DNA from: CAYYMX01 sp964473045
GTDB taxonomy: Bacteria; Pseudomonadota; Alphaproteobacteria; Methylaequorales; Methylaequoraceae
Length of the DNA: 17,741 nt
Assembly: GCA_964473045.1 (NCBI GenBank)
Contig: CAYYMX010000021.1
Span: forward strand, 1-17,741
Direction of reading: 5' to 3'
Shown: positions 1 through 6,735 of the stretch, in pieces
Layout: every line of letters begins with the position of its first letter
Numbering within the stretch: the stretch's first letter is position 1
Made by a program: the position numbers and the translations under genes
Notes under the pieces: model-generated
Database searches by the model: none
Told to the model about the DNA's origin: nothing
The model's input: the letters and a program-made list of their open reading frames with translations, nothing else

Positions 1-2204
1 ATGTTATTCGATATGTACAAAGTAAATATGGAAAGTCAAATGTAGCTCAAATAATTACTTTTGGATCATTCCAGGCAAGAGCTGCTTTAAGAGATGTTGG
101 AAGAGTACTTCAGCTCCCTTTAAAACAAGTTGATGAAATTTGCAAAATGATTCCATATAACCCTTCTCAACCAATAAGTCTAAAAGAATTTGTAAGTGAT
201 GATCAAAAAATAAAAAAAATTATTAAAGATGATTTTAATATAAAAAAACTCTTTGAAATTTCAATAAATCTTGAGGGTCTTTTAAGACATGCATCAACGC
301 ATGCTGCTGGAATAGTTATTTCTGATAGAAAATTAGATGAAATTTTACCTCTTTATAAAGATCCTAAATCTGATTTTCCAGTGACACAATTTTCAATGAA
401 GTATGTTGAAAAAACTGGATTAATTAAATTTGACTTTTTAGGTTTAAAAACCCTTACAGTTATTAAGGAAACATGTAAATATTTATCTGCTAGGTCAAAA
501 AAAATTGATATAGATAATATTCCTTTGGACGATTCTAAAACTTTTAATTTATTAAGAAAAGGATTGACCACAGGTGTGTTTCAGCTTGAAGGTCAAGGTA
601 TGAGAGAAACCCTTACAAAAATTCAGCCAGATAGATTTGAAGATCTTATTGCTATAGTTTCCCTATATAGGCCAGGACCAATGGAAAATATTCCTACTTA
701 TATTAGAAGAAAAAAAAGCAAAGAAAATTATGAGTATATTCATCCAAATATAAAAAATATATTAGACGAAACCTACGGTATTATGGTTTATCAAGAACAA
801 GTGATGCTTATTGCTCAAAAAATAGCAGGTTTTAGCCTTGCTAAGGCTGACTTACTTAGAAGAGCCATGGGGAAAAAAATTAAATCAGAAATGACTGCCC
901 AAAAAATGAATTTTGTAAATGGATGTGAAAATAATGGGGTAAATAAAAATAATGCAATTGAATTATTTGATAAAATAGAAAAATTTGCAGGTTATGGTTT
1001 TAATAAAAGCCATGCAGCTGCTTATGCTATGATTGCCTATCAAACTGGGTATCTAAAGTCTAATTATCCTCTTGAGTTTATATGTTCATTAATGAATTGC
1101 GATATTAATAATTCTGAAAAAATTTCAGTTTATTGTAATGAGATTAGAAAGTTCGGATATTCTATTTTTAAGCCTGATATTAATTTTTCTGATGTTCATT
1201 TTAAAGTGGTGTATGAAGGTGAAAATGTTAAAGGAATTAATTTTGGATTAAGTGCAATTAAGAATGTAGGGGAAACATCTGTTTATGATTTAGTTTCCGA
1301 AAGAAAAAAAAATGGAAAATTTAAAAACTTAAAAGATTTGCTTCAAAGAGTTAGTAATTCAGTTATGAACAAGCGAGTTTTTGAAGCATTAATTGATTCT
1401 GGATCATTAAATTCAATTGAAGGTAACCAAAATTTTTTAGAAAAAAATGTAGAAAAAATAATTAATTATAATACTCATTTTCACAAAAATAACTTTCAGA
1501 ATCAGTCAAATCTATTTGAAGGTTTTACTGATAATATAGAGGAATTTGATTCAAGTGAGTTTAAGCATTGGGACATAAATAAAAAGTTATCTAAAGAAAT
1601 AGAGGCATTTGGGTTCTATTTGTCAAAACATCCTGTTAAATATTTTGAAAATCTTTTTAATAAAAAACAAATAAAAAAACTTTCCGATTTAACAGATTCT
1701 CATTTTGAAAGAAAGACTGATAAGCCTTTTGATTGTCTTGTAGTTGTTAATAATTTTAAAGAAAGAGTTTCAAAAATTGGTAAAAAGTATGCTTTTATAA
1801 ATTTTTCTGATGAAACAAATAACTTGGAATGTATTTGTTTTTCTGAAGTTCTTGAAAAGCAAAGTGCAATGCCAAAAATGGGTGAAATTTATTTAATTAA
1901 GCTATTTTTACAAAAAATGAAAGATACGGAAAGGTTTGTTGTAAGTAAAATGACTAGAGTAGATAATCAAAGAAATAATAAATTAAGTTATTTAGTTAGT
2001 ATAGATTCAAAAAAAATAAATCTAGAAGTATTAACAGATTTTTTTAGTAGCTTTGATTCTGGAGAGAATGAATTAATTTTTAAATTTCATCATTTAAAGC
2101 ATGAAATTATAATTAAAAGTAGTAAAGGTTATAATATAAATATTGATTTCATTAACAAATTAGAAAGTATTGATGGAATTAATTCCATAGCTAAATTTAA
2201 TTAA
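1..2204 (+). CDS. dnaE: DNA polymerase III alpha subunit, C-terminal part (5' end outside window)
   Basis: This is the catalytic subunit of the replicative DNA polymerase. The reading frame is open from the left edge (first full codon at 3) and runs 733 codons to TAA, so the PHP domain and the first two catalytic aspartates (PDxDxD) lie outside. The sequence enters just after that motif, with IITFGSFQARAALRDVGRVL matching the family. The palm follows: FQLEGQGM, then QPDRFEDLIAIVSLYRPGPM at about 628-690, which carries the third catalytic aspartate. YQEQVM, LLRRAMGKK and FAGYGFNKSHAAAYA are fingers motifs. A helix-hairpin-helix region and an OB-fold (about 1726-1840) come next. Aligned with the roughly 1160-residue E. 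coli protein, the C-terminus looks complete. The ATG at 147 is internal, not the start. The 3' end contains a 16-bp palindrome. In E. coli dnaE lies downstream of lpxB; here it precedes rpsB. Confidence 0.97.
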   Translation, partial: VIRYVQSKYGKSNVAQIITFGSFQARAALRDVGRVLQLPLKQVDEICKMIPYNPSQPISLKEFVSDDQKIKKIIKDDFNIKKLFEISINLEGLLRHASTHAAGIVISDRKLDEILPLYKDPKSDFPVTQFSMKYVEKTGLIKFDFLGLKTLTVIKETCKYLSARSKKIDIDNIPLDDSKTFNLLRKGLTTGVFQLEGQGMRETLTKIQPDRFEDLIAIVSLYRPGPMENIPTYIRRKKSKENYEYIHPNIKNILDETYGIMVYQEQVMLIAQKIAGFSLAKADLLRRAMGKKIKSEMTAQKMNFVNGCENNGVNKNNAIELFDKIEKFAGYGFNKSHAAAYAMIAYQTGYLKSNYPLEFICSLMNCDINNSEKISVYCNEIRKFGYSIFKPDINFSDVHFKVVYEGENVKGINFGLSAIKNVGETSVYDLVSERKKNGKFKNLKDLLQRVSNSVMNKRVFEALIDSGSLNSIEGNQNFLEKNVEKIINYNTHFHKNNFQNQSNLFEGFTDNIEEFDSSEFKHWDINKKLSKEIEAFGFYLSKHPVKYFENLFNKKQIKKLSDLTDSHFERKTDKPFDCLVVVNNFKERVSKIGKKYAFINFSDETNNLECICFSEVLEKQSAMPKMGEIYLIKLFLQKMKDTERFVVSKMTRVDNQRNNKLSYLVSIDSKKINLEVLTDFFSSFDSGENELIFKFHHLKHEIIIKSSKGYNINIDFINKLESIDGINSIAKFN
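2173..2188. repeat. 16-bp perfect palindrome at the end of dnaE
   Basis: ATGGAATTAATTCCAT reads the same on both strands. It lies 14 bp before the dnaE stop codon. As RNA it could fold into a 6-bp stem with a UUAA loop. It is followed 28 bp later by a run of seven T, so a weak attenuator or terminator role is possible, but the distance is too large for a classical intrinsic terminator. It also lies inside codons, so chance in AT-rich DNA is a fair alternative. Confidence 0.5.
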
Positions 2205-2212
2205 AAAATATC

Positions 2213-2240
2213 TTGAATTTTTTTGCTGAAAATGTATTTT
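2213..2240 (+). promoter_or_regulatory. candidate promoter for the rpsB operon
   Basis: TTGAAT (2213-2218) and TATTTT (2235-2240) are separated by 16 bp. Each matches the sigma-70 consensus at four of six positions. Transcription from here would start near 2247 and give a leader of about 65 nt that carries the inverted repeat and the ribosome binding site of rpsB. The position makes sense, since this is the only long spacer in the window. In DNA this AT-rich such matches arise easily by chance, so this is tentative. Confidence 0.35.
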
Positions 2241-2258
2241 ACATAAACTTAATTTCAA

Positions 2259-2293
2259 ACACGTAATATCTCTGGTGATCTATTTTTACGTGT
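2259..2293 (+). promoter_or_regulatory. inverted repeat / possible hairpin in the rpsB leader
   Basis: ACACGTAA (2259-2266) and TTACGTGT (2286-2293) are exact reverse complements separated by 19 nt. As RNA they form an 8-bp stem with a large loop ending 10 nt before the rpsB Shine-Dalgarno. Established: ribosomal protein S2 represses its own rpsB-tsf mRNA in E. coli by binding the leader. Inference: this element may be the equivalent control site here, or alternatively a DNA operator. The low G+C of the arms makes the stem modest. Confidence 0.45.
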
Positions 2294-2303
2294 ATGTATA
2301 ACC

Positions 2304-2310
2304 GGAGGAG
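2304..2310 (+). promoter_or_regulatory. strong Shine-Dalgarno sequence of rpsB
   Basis: GGAGGAG lies two bases before the ATG at 2313, so the GGAGG core is 4 nt upstream of the start. It is the best anti-16S match in front of any gene in the window and settles the rpsB start. Most other genes here have no recognisable purine-rich site. Confidence 0.8.
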
Positions 2311-2312
2311 CT

Positions 2313-2998
2313 ATGATTAAGATTACTATTAAAGAACTCATGGACGCTGGGATTCACTTTGGTCATAGAACCAATAGATGGAACCCTAAGATGAGTGAAT
2401 ATATCTTTGGACATAGAAGTGGAATACACATAATTGATCTCCAAAAAACTTTAATTTTCTTTAAAGAAGCCTTAAAAGTTTTAGATGATTATGCTTCACA
2501 AAATAAAAACATTCTTTTCGTTGGAACAAAAAGACAAGCATCTGATCTTATTGAGAAATATGCACTTGAGTGTGATCAATATTTTATTAATAAAAGATGG
2601 TTAGGTGGAATGATAACAAATAGGGATACAATACAAAAAACCTAGAGGACATTTTATTAAATAAAGCTAATTCATATACTAAAAAAGAAACTCTAAAATT
2701 TGAAAATACTGTTGAAAAACTTAATAAAGCACTTGGTGGAATTAAAAATATGAATGGAAAACCTGATTTATTATTTATCATTGATACTAATAAGGAAATA
2801 ATAGCAGTAAAAGAAGCTAATAAAATGGGTATTCCTATTGTTGCAGTAGTTGATTCCAACTCTAACCCTGAAGGGATTGATTACCCAATTCCAGGAAATG
2901 ATGATGCAATTAGATCTATTGAATTGTACTGTAGCTCAATTGCAGAAACTATAAAAGGCTCTCTTAAAAAAACTAAACCTGTTGAAAAATCAAGTTAA
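2313..2998 (+). pseudogene. rpsB: 30S ribosomal protein S2, frame broken by a small deletion (probable assembly error)
   Basis: S2 binds the 30S subunit and is essential. The N-terminal part (2313-2642) reads as S2, including GIHFGHRTNRWNPKM and KRWLGGMITNRDTIQK, then hits TAG at 2643. The protein resumes in the -1 frame at about 2639 (NLEDILL, TKKE, LGGIKNMNGKPDLLFIIDTN, IPGNDDAIRSI) and ends with TAA at 2998. Between TIQK and TKKE there are 13 residues where E. coli, Bacillus and alphaproteobacterial S2 have 19-20. The conserved SIKRLK-like helix is missing. Loss of about 19 nt (one plus a multiple of three) would explain both the shift and the shortfall. The break sits on six A residues (2635-2640). 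Because S2 is essential, an assembly or consensus error is likelier than a true pseudogene; rescue by -1 slippage on the A run is a less likely alternative. It is followed 24 bp later by tsf, the usual partner. Confidence 0.93.
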
Positions 2999-3022
2999 GA
3001 AAATTAAAACAAATTTTATCAT

Positions 3023-3895
3023 ATGGTATTAAAGTCTTCAGAAATTAAAATACTCAGAGATAAAACAGGAGCTGGCATGATGGATTGTAAGAAAGCTCTT
3101 GAAGAAACATCAGGTAATATTGAAAAAGCTATAGAGTGGTTAAGAAAAAATGGTATTAATACTGCTCAAAAAAAATTATCCAGAGATGCATCAGATGGTT
3201 TAATTACTGTGAAAGTAAAAAAGGATAGCGGAATAATCATAGAAATAAATGCAGAGACAGACTTTGTTGCAAGAAATGAGTACTTCCAAGAGTTTTGCAA
3301 ACAAATTTCAGAAGTTGCTTTAGAAAAAAAGATAAGAAATATCAATGACCTGCTTGAGTTTAAATCCAAAGACTCCAAACTTAATATTAAAGATGAAGTT
3401 ACTAACATTATTTCTAAACTTGGTGAAAATATAATAGTAAAAAGATTAAAGCTTCTAAATAATAACAACTCGTTTTTCCAAAAATATCTTCATAATTCGG
3501 TTAATGAAGATTCTGGTAAAATTGGCGTTTTACTTGGTTTTGAATGTTCTACCAAAAATGAACTGGTTGATGAATTTTCTAAAAATATTGCAATGCATAT
3601 AGCTGCATCTGAGCCAAGATCACTTACCAAAGAAAAACTAGACAAAAAAATAATTGAGTCTGAAAAATCAATTTACAAAGAACAATTAATTAATTCTGGA
3701 AAGCCTGATGAAATAATTGATAAAATTGTTTTAGGAAAATTAAACAAATTTTTTGATGAAGTTTGCTTAATGGAACAATATTTTGTGATGGATAATAAAA
3801 CAAAAATTAATGATTGTATTAAAAATTTTAATAAAGAAAATAATTTGGATTTTAAAATTCAGGATTATTGTATGTTTAAACTAGGACAAATATAA
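3023..3895 (+). CDS. tsf: translation elongation factor Ts
   Basis: EF-Ts is the nucleotide exchange factor that releases GDP from EF-Tu in the cytoplasm. The 290-residue protein opens with the UBA-like N-terminal domain (LRDKTGAGMMDCKKALEE, about residues 10-28). The signature TDFVAR follows at 79-84, with the Asp-Phe pair that in E. coli (D80, F81) inserts into EF-Tu near its Mg2+ site. The rest is the core dimerisation region, with AMHIAASEP conserved. The length is normal for the family. It starts 24 bp after rpsB, with which it is co-transcribed in most bacteria. No clear Shine-Dalgarno is visible before the ATG (upstream is CAAATTTTATCAT), so translation may rely on the preceding gene. 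The start is supported by the conserved N-terminus. Confidence 0.97.
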   Translation: MVLKSSEIKILRDKTGAGMMDCKKALEETSGNIEKAIEWLRKNGINTAQKKLSRDASDGLITVKVKKDSGIIIEINAETDFVARNEYFQEFCKQISEVALEKKIRNINDLLEFKSKDSKLNIKDEVTNIISKLGENIIVKRLKLLNNNNSFFQKYLHNSVNEDSGKIGVLLGFECSTKNELVDEFSKNIAMHIAASEPRSLTKEKLDKKIIESEKSIYKEQLINSGKPDEIIDKIVLGKLNKFFDEVCLMEQYFVMDNKTKINDCIKNFNKENNLDFKIQDYCMFKLGQI

Positions 3896-3908
3896 AAATA
3901 TTGTAATT

Positions 3909-4625
3909 TTGGAAAATTTTATAAAAAAACATATTATGCTAAAACTTTCTGGAGAAGCATTAATGGGTACTAAAGACTTTGGTATAGATTTAACCGCAAT
4001 AAGCTCGATAACAGACCAGATAGCGAATATTCATACAAAGGGTACTAAAATTTCTATTGTTGTGGGTGGAGGAAATATTTTTAGAGGAATTTCTGGTTCT
4101 TCATCTGGGATGGATCGATCTTCAGCTGACTATACTGGTATGATGGCTACTATAATAAATTCTTTAATACTTCAAAACTCAATTGAGCAAAGAGGTATAG
4201 ATACAAGAGTTTTATCGGCTATAAAAATGGATACTGTTTGTGAACCTTACATAAGAAGACGTGCAATTAGACATGTTGAAAAAAATAGGATTGTTATTTT
4301 TGCAGCTGGAACAGGAAATCCTTTTTTTACAACTGATACAGCCGCTGCTTTAAGAGCCTCTGAAATGAAATGTGATGTGCTTTTTAAGGCTACGAAGGTT
4401 GATGGTATTTATAATTGTGACCCAAAGAAAAATAAGAATGCAAAAAAATTCTCCAATTTAACTTATGATGATGTTATTAATAAAAACTTAAAGATTATGG
4501 ATACTTCATCAATATCACTATCAAAGGAAAACAATATTCCTATTGTAGTATTTTCTTTATTTGAAAAAAATTCACTGGAAAAGGTCGTTGAAGGGAAAGG
4601 ATCTTATACAATAATAGATAAGTAA
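3909..4625 (+). CDS. pyrH: UMP kinase
   Basis: PyrH phosphorylates UMP to UDP with ATP, the step that commits pyrimidine nucleotides to UTP and CTP and so to UDP-sugars and CDP-lipids. The 238-residue protein is an amino-acid-kinase fold: LKLSGEALMG (11-20, phosphate-binding lysine), VVGGGNIFRG (51-60), MDRSSADYTGMMATIIN, then FAAGTGNPFFTTDTAAALRA (131-150) and the metal/ATP region KATKVDGIYNCDPKK. The best start is TTG at 3909, which gives the extension before the first strand that the family normally has. An in-frame ATG at 3936 would cut just before LKLSGEA and seems too late. No Shine-Dalgarno is visible. It lies 13 bp after tsf and 5 bp before frr. Confidence 0.97.
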   Translation: MENFIKKHIMLKLSGEALMGTKDFGIDLTAISSITDQIANIHTKGTKISIVVGGGNIFRGISGSSSGMDRSSADYTGMMATIINSLILQNSIEQRGIDTRVLSAIKMDTVCEPYIRRRAIRHVEKNRIVIFAAGTGNPFFTTDTAAALRASEMKCDVLFKATKVDGIYNCDPKKNKNAKKFSNLTYDDVINKNLKIMDTSSISLSKENNIPIVVFSLFEKNSLEKVVEGKGSYTIIDK

Positions 4626-4630
4626 ATTAA

Positions 4631-5185
4631 ATGAGTATTGATTTAAAAACATACGAAGACAAGATGATTAAAGCAACTGAAATTCTAAAAAGAGATTTTT
4701 CTGGTTTAAGAACAGGAAGAGCGTCACCATCTCTACTTGACCCTATTTCAGTTGAAGCATATGGATCAAAAGTTCCAATAAATCAGGTATCAAATATAAG
4801 TGTTCCTGAATCTAGATTAATTACCGTACAAGTTTGGGACGAAACATTAATTAGTTCTGTTGAAAGCGCAATTCGATCTTCTGAACTTGGATTAAACCCT
4901 ATGGTAGAAGGAAATTTGATTAGGATTCCCATCCCAGAATTGTCTGAGGAGAGAAGAAAAGAAATTGTTAGAATTGCTTCTAAATATGCAGAAGATTGTA
5001 AAGTTGTAATTAGAAATATAAGAAGAGAAGCGATGGAAGAAATTAAAAATACTGAAAAAAACAAAGAAATTTCAAATGATGAGTCTTTTCAATTTTCTGA
5101 AGATGTTCAGAAGATTACGGATAAATTAACTTCCAATGTAGATCAACTTTTTAGTGAAAAGGAAAAAGATATTATAAAAGTTTGA
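4631..5185 (+). CDS. frr: ribosome recycling factor
   Basis: RRF splits the post-termination ribosome together with EF-G. The 184-residue length matches the family (185 in E. coli). Visible motifs include the domain I helix with DFSGLRTGRASPSLLDPI (about 20-37), the domain II hinge region VPINQVSNISVPESR, VWDETLISSVESAIRSSELGLNP, and the domain I return IPIPELSEERRKEIVRIASK followed by the long helix NIRREAMEEIKN. Its TGA stop overlaps the ATG of uppS by one base (TGATG arrangement at 5183-5187), which suggests coupled translation. The start codon is 5 bp after the pyrH stop with no clear ribosome binding site. Confidence 0.97.
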   Translation: MSIDLKTYEDKMIKATEILKRDFSGLRTGRASPSLLDPISVEAYGSKVPINQVSNISVPESRLITVQVWDETLISSVESAIRSSELGLNPMVEGNLIRIPIPELSEERRKEIVRIASKYAEDCKVVIRNIRREAMEEIKNTEKNKEISNDESFQFSEDVQKITDKLTSNVDQLFSEKEKDIIKV

Positions 5186-5893
5186 TGTCTTTGCAAAAAA
5201 AAAACAATAAAAGCCTACCAAACCATGTAGCATTTATAATGGACGGAAATAGAAGGTGGGCTAAAAAAAACAACCTTTCTATACTTGATGGCCATAGAAT
5301 GGGCGCTGAAGTCATAAAAAGGATTGTAAAAAAATCTCTTAAATTAAAAATTAAATATCTTACATTTTTTAGTTTTTCCACTGAAAATTGGAATAGAAGC
5401 CAAAATGAAGTAAGTGATTTACAAAATTTACTAAAATTTTTCTTAGATTCAGAAATTTCTAATTTTATTAAAAAAAAAATAANNNNNNNNNNNNNNNNNN
5501 NNNNNNNNNGAAAAATTTGATTTGCCAATTAAAAAAAAATTACTTGAATTTGAAGAAAAAACGTCAAAGTTTTCTACTCTTTTCTTTGTTTTAGCTTTGG
5601 GATACGGTTCAAGAAGTGAGATTATAAATGCTATTAAAAAAATTAATTTCTCTAAGATTAAGCATATTAAAGAAATGGATATTTCATCTAATTTAATGAC
5701 CAGAGAATTTCCTGATCCAGATTTAGTAATTAGAACATCCGGAGAAAAAAGACTTTCAAACTTTTTGTTGTGGCAAATTGCTTATTCTGAATTATACTTT
5801 ACTAAAACATTGTGGCCTGATTTTAATACTCAAAGGTTTCAAATGGCAATTAATGACTATATTCAAAGAAAAAGAAGGTTTGGTGGAGATTGA
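5185..5893 (+). CDS. uppS: undecaprenyl diphosphate synthase (interrupted by sequence gap)
   Basis: UppS is the cis-prenyltransferase that extends farnesyl diphosphate to C55 undecaprenyl diphosphate, the lipid carrier for peptidoglycan and O-antigen. The N-terminus has HVAFIMDGNRRW, where Asp20 corresponds to catalytic Asp26 of E. coli, followed by FFSFSTENWNRS. The C-terminus has LVIRTSGEKRLSNFLLWQ, ELYFTKTLWPDF and the ending RRFGGD. A run of 27 N at 5483-5509 removes the segment normally containing the RLRxIG strand. The codon phase differs on the two sides: frame 1 before, frame 2 after. I estimate that 23 or 26 real bases are missing, about eight residues. I chose ATG 5185, which overlaps the frr stop; a TTG sits one codon earlier. 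The TGA stop overlaps the cdsA start. The gene is probably intact in the organism. Confidence 0.94.
5483..5509. other. assembly gap of 27 N within uppS
   Basis: Twenty-seven undetermined bases follow a nine-A run (5471-5479). The gap length does not keep the uppS frame: a length of 2 modulo 3 would, so 27 is probably an estimate rather than a true count. An indel in the flanking A run could also account for the phase. Confidence 0.98.
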
Positions 5894-6726
5894 AAATTAA
5901 AAATTTAAATGTACGTCTATCTTCGTCACTTTTCTTATTTGTAATACTTTTTTTTTTAATATTTTCTAATAAGGCTTTGTTTCTTGTTCTTTTACACTCT
6001 CTTTTATTTTTAACTTTGTGGGAGTATATTCGGTTAATAAGATATAAATTTAATGCAACAAAGTTAAATATTTCAGGCAATTTTTTTTTAAGTAGACAAA
6101 AGATAAATTCTTATGATTATATGATAATTTTTTTGATTGTCTGTCTTAATATATTTTTTTTTACATATGGTTACTCTTTTCATGAATATTTTTTGGCAAT
6201 CATATTTATAGTTTTATTTTGTCTTTTTCTAATTTCTTTCAGTCTTTTAGAAATATTAGGTTTAATATATTTTTCTGCTCCGTTTTTTTTTTTGATGCAT
6301 TATAAAGTTAATTATGATTTTTCATACTTTGTTCTTTTTGTTGTTTTTTTTTCAATTTTTACTGATTCGGGGGCTTATATTTTTGGAAATTTATTTGGTG
6401 GAAAAAAACCATTTAAATCAATTAGTCCAAATAAGACAATTTCTGGTTTTTTTGGAGGGATAATTTGTCCAATAATTTTCTGTCATTTTTTTTATTATGA
6501 CTCTCTTTTATATCTTGATTACATAAAATTGATTTTATTTTCTTTTTTAGTTCAATTTGGTGACTTAATTGAATCATATTTTAAAAGAATTTGTTTTGTA
6601 AAAGAAAGTAGTAATTTAATTCCTGGACATGGCGGAATTTTAGATAGATTAGATGGTGTTTTTTTTTTAATTTCTATGGTTTCTATTTTAAATGTTCTAG
6701 GTTTTAATTTTTTCTTTATAAGATAG
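5890..6726 (+). CDS. cdsA: phosphatidate cytidylyltransferase (CDP-diacylglycerol synthase)
   Basis: CdsA makes CDP-diacylglycerol from phosphatidate and CTP in the inner membrane, the branch point for all phospholipids. The 278-residue protein is very hydrophobic, with several membrane segments, and carries FTDSGAYIFGNLFGGKKPFKSISPNKTISGFFGG in its second half. The family signature is near the end: SYFKR (229-233), K238, then IPGHGGILDRLDG (244-256). It fits the published pattern except that the Asp normally following K238 is Glu239. The start is uncertain. TTG at 5890, overlapping the uppS TGA, is the first usable codon and there is no nearby in-frame ATG. GGTGGAG at 5882-5888 lies almost against it, which would fit an ATT start at 5896 better by spacing but that is a rare codon. 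Poly-T tracts are common because of the Phe/Leu-rich membrane helices. Confidence 0.94.
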   Translation: MKIKNLNVRLSSSLFLFVILFFLIFSNKALFLVLLHSLLFLTLWEYIRLIRYKFNATKLNISGNFFLSRQKINSYDYMIIFLIVCLNIFFFTYGYSFHEYFLAIIFIVLFCLFLISFSLLEILGLIYFSAPFFFLMHYKVNYDFSYFVLFVVFFSIFTDSGAYIFGNLFGGKKPFKSISPNKTISGFFGGIICPIIFCHFFYYDSLLYLDYIKLILFSFLVQFGDLIESYFKRICFVKESSNLIPGHGGILDRLDGVFFLISMVSILNVLGFNFFFIR

Positions 6727-6735
6727 TATCTAACA

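Noticed and set aside
147..149. ATG as the true start of the first gene
   Set aside because: The same frame is open to the window edge and encodes 48 further residues that match DnaE, so this Met is internal.
353..571. Minus-strand open frames over dnaE, tsf, frr, dxr, bamA and lpxI (first one given)
   Set aside because: Each is the antisense shadow of a well-conserved gene, with no ribosome binding site or recognisable protein.
2203..2224. Intrinsic terminator after dnaE (A6...T7 stem)
   Set aside because: The stem contains only A-T pairs and would be unstable. In DNA this AT-rich such pairs are frequent by chance.
2635..2645. Programmed -1 frameshift at the A6 run in rpsB
   Set aside because: A slip of AAA would enter the right frame just before TAG, but S2 is not known to use recoding, six A are short for efficient slippage, there is no evident downstream stimulator, and the conserved SIKRLK-like segment would still be absent.
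6000..6720. Poly-T tracts in cdsA as simple-sequence repeats or phase-variation sites
   Set aside because: They follow from Phe/Leu codons (TTT, TTA) in membrane helices of an AT-rich genome, and the frame is intact across them.
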